Assembly: GCF_963678635.1 (NCBI RefSeq)
Contig: NC_087062.1
Coordinates: 84,776,012-84,840,011, forward strand
Direction: 5' to 3'
Length of the DNA: 64,000 nt
Origin: Symsagittifera roscoffensis
Taxonomy: Eukaryota; Xenacoelomorpha; Acoela; Convolutidae
Shown here: one piece after another, positions 40,220 through 50,311 of the stretch
How the letters are laid out: every line of letters starts with the position of its first letter
How positions within the stretch are numbered: position 1 is the stretch's first letter
Translations under genes and position numbers: made by a program
The notes under the pieces: model-generated
Seen by the model: the letters and a program-made list of their open reading frames with translations, nothing else
Told to the model about the DNA's origin: nothing
Databases searched by the model: none

Positions 40220-40629
40220 TGAGTTAGTACCGTGTTGGTTAACTCATAGAGTAATTTCGGATAGGGTACACCGTCTGCTCGTCACGCTATCTTATTTTCG
40301 GCCGGATAGATTCGTGCAACTTCTTAGTCTAATACCGATCCTAATCTTACTCTTATACTATCTAGTCTCAGGTTGTTTAACTAGTCTCTGCTAGGCTCAA
40401 TAGATCTAGGGTATACTGGTTTATTGCGGCTGCTGAAGTGCTCGGGAGAGTCCAACTAATTTCTAAGTTAAATTCAAATCTCTCTGGTGCTGAAATTACA
40501 AGTAACTTCAGCACTTACAAATAAGTGGGTTGTTAGTTAGATGGATCATGATTGGTTAATATTAAATACTTTACATTGGTAAAATATCTAAATTATCCAA
40601 TCATAAAATGTAGTTTAGATCAGGTTCCA
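40220..40629 (-). repeat. 5' LTR of element 1
   Basis: 410 bp, no differences seen by eye from 21715-22124. TG...CA ends. This is the copy expected to drive transcription leftward. Confidence 0.97.
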
Positions 40630-40633
40630 GCTC
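40630..40633. other. Target-site duplication GCTC (right)
   Basis: Matches GCTC at 21711-21714. Confidence 0.8.
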
Positions 40634-41145
40634 GCTTGCCGAAACTATTTAAGCCCAAAAACTTTTGAGCGAAAAAAAAACAATTAAAAAAGAAATTGCA
40701 AAAAAAAGAAATGAACCAAACTCAGAGGTCTCATTATTACTTATCGCAGGAAAGATTCCTAGCGCTTTTCATTTCTAGCAAACTTCGCAACACGATAAAG
40801 GCTTGATTTGTAAATAAGGATGAAAAAACTGCTTATAAACTGATAACGCCGAAATTGTGTTAATCGAGACATTTGAATTAACACTAACGTCTCCAAATGT
40901 AGGAACATTGTCTCGAGCGCCTCTTAAGCCGACAAAACGAGGAAACGATTACTTATTACTGCTTTTTATATTAGTAAAAATTGGTTTGCTTGGTCCATGA
41001 CTTCGCGGTGACACTGAAATTTTGCTATATGAAACTCAAATGAACCAATGCAAGTTAAGGAAGCCACGAACAAGTTCTCAAACCTCAATTTGAAAATTTG
41101 ATAGAGAATGTGTGACTCAATTTGACTTGCCGTTCGAATTCTCAC
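40634..41145. other. Right flank of element 1, TBATA-like intron
   Basis: AT-rich intron with no gene. The donor side of the intron is AAAG|GTGAGA at 41145. Confidence 0.5.
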
Positions 41146-41383
41146 CTTTCATGTGTCGAACTCGGAACGGATGAGGCGCATGTCTCTTTACAAACTGGCT
41201 ATAGTTCAGCACTGGTGCCATTGCCCCAGATGTCACTGAGGGTTCCTTCTGGGCGTCCTTCTGGTTGTAAATCTGGTCATAGTGCGTTTGAGAGCTAAAC
41301 TTGCTGCTAGTCGTCCCGCCATCTGGACCAATCAGAACCAGAGACTTGTTCGGGTACTCCACATCTCTTAAGGACGCATCCAT
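41146..41383 (-). CDS. TBATA: TBATA-like gene, first visible coding exon
   Basis: The minus-strand ATG at 41383 opens MDASLRDVEYPNKSLVLIGP and the exon ends RHAPHPFRVRHMK at an excellent donor (AAAG|GTGAGA), phase 1. The PHPxRVxH block is the hallmark of TBATA (thymus, brain and testes associated; SPATIAL), a protein of uncertain function found in ciliated or spermatogenic animals. An upstream in-frame Met at 41452 would add 23 basic residues, but the downstream Met gives a more family-like start. The intron to the next exon in order (19904) is about 21.2 kb, of which 18.9 kb is element 1. Confidence 0.7.
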
Positions 41384-41821
41384 TTTAAATGTTATCTTCT
41401 GTCGATTGTACTTTAGCTCTTTCTTGAGTTTTTCTTGTAAGTTGAATTTCAAAATACTTTAAATTTCAGATTGAAGTCTGATTTATACACAATAAGTTGA
41501 TTAAAAATTCCCTGAATTACAGGACCAATTGCAAAATTTGTCTTTTAGTTTAAGCAATCAGGTAAAAAAAGCAAGGTTAGGAATTTTTTATTGGAACTAT
41601 TTGAGACTTAGCTTGTTTAACAGCAGCATAATCCAATGAAGCACGTGAGTCTATTAAACTGTTCTATGTGTGCAGCTGATAAATTTTTAAATACACGATA
41701 TCGTTTTAACAGATTGAAGCTTGCAACTATACATAATTTATACGTCAAAAATCGCTTCAAAGTAAAGAACTTAAGCATATTAGTTCATAAATTTATTTTT
41801 TTTTGCTACAAAACATGGGGA

Positions 41822-41888
41822 AGACGTTTGGACAGCAGATATGGGCAATTCCGGCCCAGAAACGCACATATCTGCTGTTCAAACGTCT
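41822..41888. repeat. Inverted repeat, 22-bp arms, 23-nt loop
   Basis: AGACGTTTGGACAGCAGATA (continuing TG) and its near-perfect reverse complement ending TTCAAACGTCT, one mismatch, can form a strong hairpin. It may be the tip of a foldback transposon or a MITE remnant. Confidence 0.85.
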
Positions 41889-42436
41889 GCCTCATCATTT
41901 TCGCGCGTTTATTTAAATTAGTTTTGCAAACATTTCCGCAAAAAATAACAACGAAACCCAATAGAATGAAGCAGGAGTGAATCTACGGTTTTTTGAAGAC
42001 GGCGTATTTAGAAAAAGTCAAAAATTTCCGCGCTCCAATAACACTATAAAGCGCGGATTTCGTAAAAAAATGATTCGCAAACTTTTGAAAAACACGCCAA
42101 AAGGCTCGGTTTTGACCAACGATTGCGTTTCTCCGACTCGCTATCCCCCTCAACCTTACTAAATGGTCTAAGATCAGAAAAGGTCCGAGAACAGAAAAAA
42201 AATTACTTTAATATGCTAATCGGTACAAACAAGTATTAGAATATTCAATATTACCCAAAAATGAATAGTTTATGCATGCGTAAATTAATTATTTTAATCT
42301 TTTTTTTATCATTTTGAAATTCAATAAGAACGTTAACCGAAATACTCAGTTAATTGCAAAACTTTCATTTCTTTGGTAGTATTGATGTTTCTAATAATTG
42401 TTTTTATCGATTAACCCGTATATATTTGCGGATTTA

Positions 42437-42458
42437 GGGGGGGGGGGGGGGGGGGGGG
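42437..42458 (+). repeat. 22-nt poly-G tract
   Basis: An uninterrupted run of 22 Gs in otherwise AT-rich DNA. It can form G-quadruplexes, and its length is error-prone in assembly. Confidence 0.95.
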
Positions 42459-43371
42459 CTTAGGCAAAAAACAGCCTTTTTGCCTGTCTTTTTCAACATT
42501 TTGGCAGCGGCGCTGAAATTCTGGTCAAAATGGGGTTCTATGGTGATTTCGGAGATAAAAGAGCTCAGAAAATCAATTTGGTCGACCCAAAAAATAGTCG
42601 ACAAAATTTCGAAATTTTTTGAACTAGATTAGTACTAAAGAAATCTAGTACCCCTCGAGAAAATCGAAAATCCTAGATCCGCCCCTCTCTCAGACCATTC
42701 TGCTCATTAACTGGCCACCAGTAAAATAGTACCAAAGGAGGGCAAATTTAGTGGCGAGTAAAAAAACAGCTGTTTTACATAAAAGTTGGCTAAAAACCTA
42801 AAATTTTATTCAAAAACTTTCAGAAAAATTTCGACAATTTTTCATGTTTAATTTTCTTATTTTATTACAAGGAGCTTAAAAGGGTGATAAAGATGTTTCA
42901 AAAATTTATCGTTAGACTTCAATTGCTACAAAAAACAACAAAAACTAAATAAAAGAATTAGGAAAATAAGCCCACATAATTGAAGCCCACCGACATCAGT
43001 GCCGACAATCTACCAAAAACTACGAAAAATACAACTCCTTACGTAAATGGCACATATTTCACTAATACAGTAACCATTCTATTAAATAGCAATACAGCGG
43101 TACAATAACCATGTATGTAGCAGGTATGAAAAATACTGATTACCATTTGACCCTTCTGTTTACGGGAAAAAATCTAGTACCCGATTGCAATATCCTTGCA
43201 TATCGCAAAGGTCAAAAACCTCAGACTGAATTGGACTTATAATTGAAATTGCTGGATTCAGAAGAAAAGTAATGCTTTAAAGAAATTAGATTCATTGTTT
43301 CAGAAAAAAGACAGACAACTCTCACACCTCTAGTTTTCCCAAAAACAAAATCCAGATTTTTAGAAGAGATC

Positions 43372-43452
43372 CGGATGGGACTCGATCCTTAGAAATATCT
43401 TCCGAAGGTGTGTGCTTACTTCTAGACCAGTTGAGAAGTGCGTGGAGGTTAT
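43372..43452 (-). repeat. tRNA-like SINE head fragment
   Basis: The minus strand has a box-A-like CAACTGGTCTAGAAGT and a box-B-like GGATCGAGTCCCATCC at about tRNA spacing. The stems do not close well, so this is a SINE or tRNA-pseudogene remnant, different from the 17.5-kb family. Confidence 0.35.
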
Positions 43453-43717
43453 TGAGGTTCCATATTAAAGCAAGGAAAAAATCATTCAGATTTGTACAAA
43501 AAGTTGTTTGCCGGAAAGAATCTAGTTTCTTATTACGTAATTACCTTAAAAAAGATCAAAAATGAAATTAGGAACAAAATCTGTTTCGGAGAAAAAAATG
43601 TAGTAAATTGTAAATTCAAGTCTCTATGTCTTTGTTATATGTTTCAGTTCAACGGCATTTATTAGTATCCAACAGTTGTCAGTTCGAATTGTTTGTCCAG
43701 TCTAATTGGATTATTTT

Positions 43718-43981
43718 CTACTTGTTGCAGACACGGATGGCATTGTACAAAGTATTCAAAAATGATCCAAAGACAAGAACGGACACACCGGTGAATGAGA
43801 CTTTCTGAAATGTGGTTCTGTACCAAAATCTGCCGGGAGTCTGAGCATGCCATCTCTGAAGCTCCTTCAGTCTCTTGAACTGTTTGAACGCAAAAGTGTT
43901 CGGCTCTCGTGCAGCAGTTTTCGCCACGCCAGAGGCCGCCCGTTTTGCAACAACTAGTGAGCTGGCTCTAATAACATTCAT
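43718..43981 (-). CDS. Small mitochondrial protein, COX7A-like
   Basis: An 87-aa ORF. The first 25 residues (MNVIRASSLVVAKRAASGVA...) form a basic amphipathic presequence without acidic residues, as in imported mitochondrial proteins. A charged block (FKQFKRLKELQRWHAQTPG) is followed by a WYRTT motif and one transmembrane helix (VSFTGVSVLVFGSFLNTLYN). The order presequence, K-x-x-x-LQ helix, YR-T, single membrane span matches subunit 7A of cytochrome c oxidase, a supernumerary inner-membrane subunit of complex IV. The Gly-rich loop of COX7A is short here, so it is divergent or another small respiratory subunit. Single exon, ATG to TAG. Confidence 0.5.
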   Translation of the reverse strand: MNVIRASSLVVAKRAASGVAKTAAREPNTFAFKQFKRLKELQRWHAQTPGRFWYRTTFQKVSFTGVSVLVFGSFLNTLYNAIRVCNK

Positions 43982-44269
43982 GTCTTAAATAATAAAACAA
44001 ATATAACTTTTCGAAATGAGGAAAAAAAGGTAAACTAGCGTGTAACGCACCTCCGGTGCTTCGAACTTTTAACTGCTCATAAAAACCACTTATATTGGAA
44101 ATAAGATCTGCATCATTTGAGTGTACTCTGACAGTACCAAATTACAGGCTTCATAAGTTTAAACTTTGTAAGGTTTTTTATTCAAGTTTTTTTTAATTCA
44201 AAATTTGAAAAACCATAAAATTTTGTCGATTTTAATATATGTTCTTTGAAAAAAAAACTAAAATGAACT

Positions 44270-45090
44270 AAGAAACGTCATATCTCGGAAACAAAAACAA
44301 TTGAACAGTGGCATTTGAACGCAAGATTAGCATTTCCTGAGATTACTTTTACAGTACCCCACTACAACGTTGGGAAATTCAAATTTGAGAAACTTCAAAC
44401 GTAAGTTTTATAAAAAAAAGATATTTTTTGAAAAAAAAAAACAGATAAAACGTCACATCTCGAAAACTACCACGACTTGAGCACGTCTTCTTTGAAAGCA
44501 ATATACGCAATCCTTGACCAAAAGGAATTGGTCATTCCTAATTGGACACCGAATTCGCAGCCCCTGATATTTCTCTGAGAGCCCCCAAATACAGGTTAGG
44601 AAGTCCAAATTATTGAAAAAATCACCAAAAACGTCATATCTGAAAACTATCAAGATTTGAGGACTCATTTTTGGAGGCAAAACTCACAACCCCTGAGAGC
44701 ACTGTAACAGAGAATCATTATAATGATGAGATCTTCAATTTTTTTGAATTTTTTTATATCAAATTTCTCTGAAACATTTTGAAAAGTTTTGGAATTTTTC
44801 AAAATCTAAGTTTTTTTTGGAAATTTTTGAAAAAAGCATAAAAACGTCATATCTCGAAAACTACAAGTATTTGAGAAGTGAGATATGGAGGCAAGATTGG
44901 TAACCCCTGAGTAAAGTCTGACAGCACCCAATAACAGGTTTCGGAATTTCAATATTTGTAAATTGTTTTCTAAATTGAGTTTTCTGAATTTTTTTTAAAA
45001 AACACAAAAATCGTCGTATCTCGTACACTAAAAGATTTGGGCATTCACAATTAAAGGCTAATATCTCAACCTCTGTAGGAATCCTGGCGG
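44270..45090. repeat. ~175-bp degenerate tandem repeat, about 5 copies
   Basis: Spacing between the CGTCATATCTCG-like starts is roughly 170-210 bp with many substitutions. It has a similar period to, but different sequence from, the 13.9-kb array. Confidence 0.65.
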
Positions 45091-45467
45091 CATCCACTAT
45101 TGGGCTGCTTATTTTAAACTCGGTGAAAAAAAATCACCGAATTCAAAGAGGAAAATCGGAAAAAAATCTTAGCCATTGCAATATACGATATAACGTAAAC
45201 GTGCAAAAACTCTTTTGTTAAACATGCAAAAACATTACGTTGAAAAAGCTTTAACATGGCGAGATAGTGAAGCCCGCATTTAAATATATAATAGATACCA
45301 ACCAGACAAGAACCAGTCAAAATCTTCCGGCCAAATTTGTTCTGACTTTTCCGCCTGATTTCTACCTAAGAAAAACATTGGCGACTGATAAAACCGTAAT
45401 CAAGTCTTTCCCATTCTTGCACAACAGCTTTTCGCGTACTTCCTATTATGTTTCAGCATCCTACTAC

Positions 45468-45520
45468 ACAGAGAGGAAGCGGAGCTTCGCACCAATTGCG
45501 ATACAAACTTTTACACAATT
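45468..45520 (+). repeat. SINE-tail repeat copy
   Basis: CTACACAGAGAGGAAGCGGA, then GCTTCGCACCAATTGCGATA. It shows the same orientation and order as the other copies. Confidence 0.6.
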
Positions 45521-46010
45521 ACTAATAAATTTCAGAAAGTGATAAAAAAGGATAGACTTCTTCGATCTTAGATAATAGATCTTATGCACATTCTACAGTC
45601 ATAGTAAAATACGCCAAATGGAAAAAAATTTTAGTAGAAAAATGACAAAAAAAACAAATCGTAAAAAAAACTTATGTGAAACTAAGTTTTGACCAGGGAT
45701 GTCGAATACTCGGATTTTTTGATATTCGTTATTCGCCGCGGCCCAACTATTCGATATTCGACTTCGGCCGAATAGTGCCCTTACTATTCGGATTCGGCTT
45801 CGGCTTCGGCCAAATGTTACTACTCGAACAACTATTCGGATATTTGGTTATTTTCCCAAAAAACTTAGCATAAAAGTTTGATACAACAAATTCTATAAAA
45901 AGTATTGAACATAGCATTTTTCAAGTAGAATTGGGACTTGCGTAATAATGTAAAAATCGCGGGAGTGAGTAAATGTGAAACTAAGTTTTGACGGCTTAGA
46001 ATACGTATAA

Positions 46011-49000
46011 ATAAGCAATTGTTAGCCTGTACGATCACCTTTTTAGATGCTTTTTAGACGTTTTTAGCCCTTTGTGAGATCGAAGCTGTGACAAAAACCT
46101 AAAAGGGTGAAGCAAACACAATCTGACAAAGGCGTTGAGAAGGCCCGAAAGTATCTGAACACAAGGATGAGGTCTACTGGGGGGCAGCCCGCCAGGCTTT
46201 AAGGGTTGGCGAAAGTGCATAAAGTGAATACCCCATTAAGACCGGACCTCTCCTTGCCTGGTAGCCCTTTGTGCCATTCTGCCAGATTGGCACAGCGCAA
46301 CCTTCCGGCGGGACAGAAAAAGACGACTAAAGGCCTTAGTAACAAAGAAGTGCTGCGAAGGAGGGTTGAAGTATTCCGGAAGTTTAAATTTTAAAAATTT
46401 CGATTGACGGGCAAGTATTTCTCAGAAATACAAAAAGACGGCCATTTTGACGAAAAAGAACGAAAAAACAGAACAACGACAAATATAGTGAAAAAAGGTT
46501 GTGCGGGAAAACGAGAAAAACGGAGCCTCTTATCGAGGCAATAAAACACGATAAGATCCTTAGCAGTGAAAACTATTAAAGGAAGCTTCAGTGGGAAAGG
46601 AATATTCCGCGGAACCCTCCCGTGCCACAAATTGGGAGAGATAAGAACGTTATCTCGAGAAGATTACGGGAGCGGAGGCTTGGTCCCCCAGAGATTATTA
46701 TATGTTGAAGGACTGCAGTAAACTAACTTTTTAGCTACTCTGATGCCATAGATTTTTGAATTAACACCGGTATTATTTGATATTTTAGAATATGAGTAGC
46801 TAAAAAAAGGAAAGGGTCAATCCATCTCCAATGGATTTAATATAGAACTGTCACACAAAATCATAATAAAATAGGGTATTCGAGCCGTGTTTTTAATAGC
46901 AATCACGTAGTCTGAGGATCCGAGACTCAGCTATGTGGTTGTGTTCGCATGTAAACGAAAGCTGATCAAAAGTCGTTTGACTGATGGCCTAAAAATAGTA
47001 ACTTTTTACTTAGCCCTAAGCAGACCAGAAAATCAACTGGCATGGTCGAGACGGTGAAAAACGAGTAGGATTAAGGTAACTGACGCCTGCCAGTCGTTAA
47101 TAGGTACTTTTTCTACGCTCCGTCGCTGTGTAGTATTTGGGCGAATGTTACATAGACGTTTTTATGGCGCTCCTGGGTGGGCTTGTCGAAGGCATAAGAC
47201 CATCATGATCAGCAAGCGTTTCAGCGACGAACCCTCCGCTCCGGGCGTATGCCCGAGTTAGAGGCGTGAATGACCGTTATTGTACTAGGGGGAAGGTGCG
47301 TACCCTCCGCCTTGTACTATTTTGCTTTTTAACTTAGTTAACACCGAAAATTCCGGGGGCCGGAGGGTTAGGTGGGAAGTCATGAGCCCGCTTGTCCCAA
47401 GGTCCCGGGACCAAAAACAATTAAAGAGAAAGCGTAAAGCCAAACAAAAATAGAGTATAACCAAGAAAAAGCCAAAAATAAATTTATTTGAAAACAAAAA
47501 AGTTCAAAAAAAACACAGTAAACAGTAAAAAAATCCAAACAAGATTAAAAACAGTACAAAACATAAAGTGACAGTTTATATGCTATTTCCGGACGAGATG
47601 TGATCTGACCTTCCTATTTGTTGTTGTTTCAGATTGATTTATATCATTTCTGATAGAAAGTTTGTGTGTTTTGGTGAAGGGTTGGATACCCTCCCTTGAG
47701 AGTAATGTGAGTATTTAAGCACGTTAATGGTGATTTTGCCGGTGGCCGGAGGGTAGAGTGGCAAGCTGACCTACGTGTTCCACACTCAACAAGGACATCG
47801 GGGACAACATCCACAACGACTGTTGGGTATCGTTGAAAGAATTTTGGTATCATTCGGGTACTATTTCATCAAAACTTAAGTGGTGGGGGGCAAGATTGGC
47901 GTGGTCCGATTGTACCCTCCATCGATTACAAATTTCCGAGTTAAGGGTCTTAATTCGGGTATTTTGGTGCAAAGGAGGGTATAGCACTATTCATTAACGA
48001 CTACTAATAGGTTATTATCCTTATTATATATTACTTATCTCCTAATAAGACTCACGAAACACCCAAATCTTGTCGAAAAGTACTGATTTTCGACAAACTA
48101 TAGACCCCCAAATTTTTGGATATCCGAGCTTTTCCGAACAGCAAAAAGCTTTTATATAGGAAGTAGCTACGTAGTTCGATCCCCCTGACTAAAGAAACCG
48201 CGTGAGAAAAGACTCAGTAGAAGTTGGAAAAATTGAAAATTTTTCGATCAAAATTTCGATAATTTTCTGAATTTTGTCAATCTGTTTTGGGGATCGAACT
48301 TTTGAGTTTTTAGAGTTAGAGCAATAAAATTTTTTGTGTTAGGAGCGTGCTAGCATAACGTGCTCGGCTGCCAGAAAAATTCTTGAGTAACCCTCCCATT
48401 AGCTCCGTGGATAGAGCTAACGACTTAAGGATTGGAATAGGAAGGAATCGAAGGGTCCAAATTTGATAGTTATTGGCCAAATTTTTGTCTCCAAACCATT
48501 TTTGGTCCGTTTTTTTTTGCATTATTCCAGTGCCGTACAGGGCTACTACGCTCGTTTCAATTATTTTTAGGGACTTTCAATATGAATTGCGGAAAAAGTT
48601 TCTCAGAACCTATGTAGGTGGTGAAAAAAGGCCATTTGCACAAACACGTTTTTGGCAGTTTCTCAAAGACTAGCTATTCGATCGGGATAATTTTGTTACC
48701 ATAAGTCGACGTTTTGGACCACTTCTCCGGACCGCAACCGTTTTTGGGTTGATAATCTCGGAAAAGAAATTTTTTTTAGAATTTGTTGGTTCGGAGGGTC
48801 CAAATTATAGGTAACCCTCCGAGTGGCAGAAAATTTTATCAAATCACCTTTTTATCCTACTGGGAAGGTTGACCGTGTCAAATAACCTATTTTTAAGTCA
48901 GGTGGACTATTTTTGGAGACTTTACCGCGGTAAAATAACCCGTTTTCTTGATTTTTGCGGAACCCTCCGGAGTAACCCTCCGGAGTGACTTAAGCCCTTT

Positions 49001-50311
49001 AGCAACCCTCCTTAGTGGAATTTTTTTTTCGGGATCCTCCGAAGAAGTTAAAACAAACCCCCATAAAGCTTTTAGCTTGTTTTGACGCTTTTTGAAGCTA
49101 GTGGAAGACCCCTCTAAGTGAGGTTAAAAATTTTGAAAGTTTTGGAAGAACCCTCCGAGGTAACCCTCCGGAGCATATTAGGCCTCTAACTGACCCTCCT
49201 TAGTGAGCGAAGAGGAACACTCCGAAGTCACTTGGGTGGCTAAGGTACCCTCCGAGGTAACCCTTCGAAGTAGGCTAAGTGTCTTAACAACCCTCCGAAT
49301 TAACCCTCGGGAGAGACTTAAACCTCTTAACAACCCTCCTTGTTGAAACTTGAGGAAACCTTCTGTGGCAATTTGGGAAACGGAAAATATCCATTTAATT
49401 GGGACCATATTAGGATATTAGGCGTGCTTATTAGGATCATAGGAGCCCATTTTGACCCGGAAATTCGTGATCAACTTTGGATTCTCGATCGGGTGTATCA
49501 GAAGTACCCGAATCAAAGATTTTTTTTGTTTGTGATTTTGGTTGTGTGGTTGCCTTGAGCTACTTAATAGGAAAGCTCGGGCAATCCGGGAACACATAGA
49601 AGAAGACCTCGATGAGTGTATTAGGCAGATACACACTCACTTGAGAAGAAAAGTGTTCCCTGCTCTCGTGCACTTGGAGCGTTCCGGGTGTGGGGGAGCT
49701 TTTTCATAGACTTTAGAAATTTTCGATCAGAGGTTGCTTTGAGCTACTTAGTAGGACAGCTCGGGCAATCGCAGGACACCTAAAAAAAGACCACGGTGGG
49801 TGTATTAGGCAAATACCTATTCACTTGAGAAGACTGTGTCCTGCGCTTCGTTCTTTCGGATTGTTCCGATTCAGGGAAGTCTTTTTCTTTAAGACTAAGT
49901 TTTATTGATCTGTTTCTGAATCATCACTGCTTTTTACCAAAGATTGTTTGATTTTAACAAAGCAGTGACTTGATAAGAGTGTGGTGGTAAATTGATACTG
50001 ACGAAAGGTCGCTGTCACCTGTAAGACATTCTTATCTGATTATCAATTGTGTTTTGTGTATTGATTATATCTTGTGAAAATTTTGTGATACTGTTATACT
50101 ATACAACGGGGTTGAGTTAGCACTGTAGCAATACTGAGTAGGCCCTGTGTGTAACATTAGCTGAGTCACTAGTATTGTCATTAAGAAATCTAAGAGACAT
50201 TTTGATACTAACGGAATTGAGTAGGCAGCGTTAAGTAATTTAACTTGATCCTGTTTGCGGTACGTGTGCATCGCCATTAAATTATACGAATATTATGATT
50301 TGTTACAAATT
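46011..50311 (+). other. Element 2 leader or LTR with dense ACCCTCC motif array
   Basis: 4.3 kb without a credible ORF. ACCCTCC or its complement GGAGGGT occurs about twenty times between 46.3 and 49.35 kb, most densely at 48.95-49.34 kb, often as ACCCTCCGGAG or ACCCTCCGAGG half-palindromes spaced 14 to about 45 bp. This is likely the 5' LTR and/or untranslated leader. No TG...CA boundary or primer site could be fixed. Confidence 0.5.
49549..49890. repeat. Two ~183-bp imperfect direct repeats in element 2 leader
   Basis: TGAGCTACTTAATAGGA at about 49556 and TGAGCTACTTAGTAGGA at about 49739 each begin a unit with CAGATACAC/CAAATACCT, TCACTTGAGAAGA and a terminal GTCTTT/GGGAGCTTTTTC phrase. 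The units are roughly 75-80% alike by eye. Confidence 0.7.

Larger units (their letters stand above)
21715..40629 (-). mobile_element. Element 1: giant 18.9-kb Ty3/gypsy env-bearing LTR element
   Basis: An 18,915-bp element bounded by identical-looking 410-bp LTRs with TG...CA ends and a GCTC target duplication. The gene order protease, RT, RNase H, integrase places it in Ty3/gypsy. Downstream of pol are two small hydrophobic ORFs, an ATG-less 377-codon ORF, an envelope-like glycoprotein and a 600-aa unknown ORF. Upstream of gag are two short ORFs and a leader ORF. All reading frames are on the minus strand, in the same direction as the TBATA-like gene whose intron it occupies. The coding strand is very poor in G and rich in A and C. 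LTR identity and long open frames imply a young and possibly active copy. Most Ty3/gypsy elements are 5-10 kb, so this size and accessory content are exceptional. Confidence 0.95.
41384..43717. other. Intergenic DNA with foldback repeat and poly-G tract
   Basis: No gene is supported. It contains the inverted repeat at 41822-41888, the 22-G run at 42437-42458 and a tRNA-like fragment at about 43372-43452. The plus-strand ORFs at 41636 and 43626 show no motif. Confidence 0.5.
43982..46010. other. Intergenic DNA with a decayed ~175-bp repeat family
   Basis: Five diverged units begin with 'cgtcatatctcgaaaact'-like phrases near 44275, 44450, 44632, 44843 and 45013, each followed by 'gatttgag' and 'cccctgag'. 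A SINE tail lies at 45468. Bases 45695-45850 are a patchwork of ACTATTCGGATTCGG and TTCGGC units. No gene is seen. Confidence 0.6.

Noticed and set aside
45695..45850. ACTATTCGG/TTCGGC-rich patch as a transposon end
   Set aside because: Low-complexity repetition without terminal repeats or target duplication.
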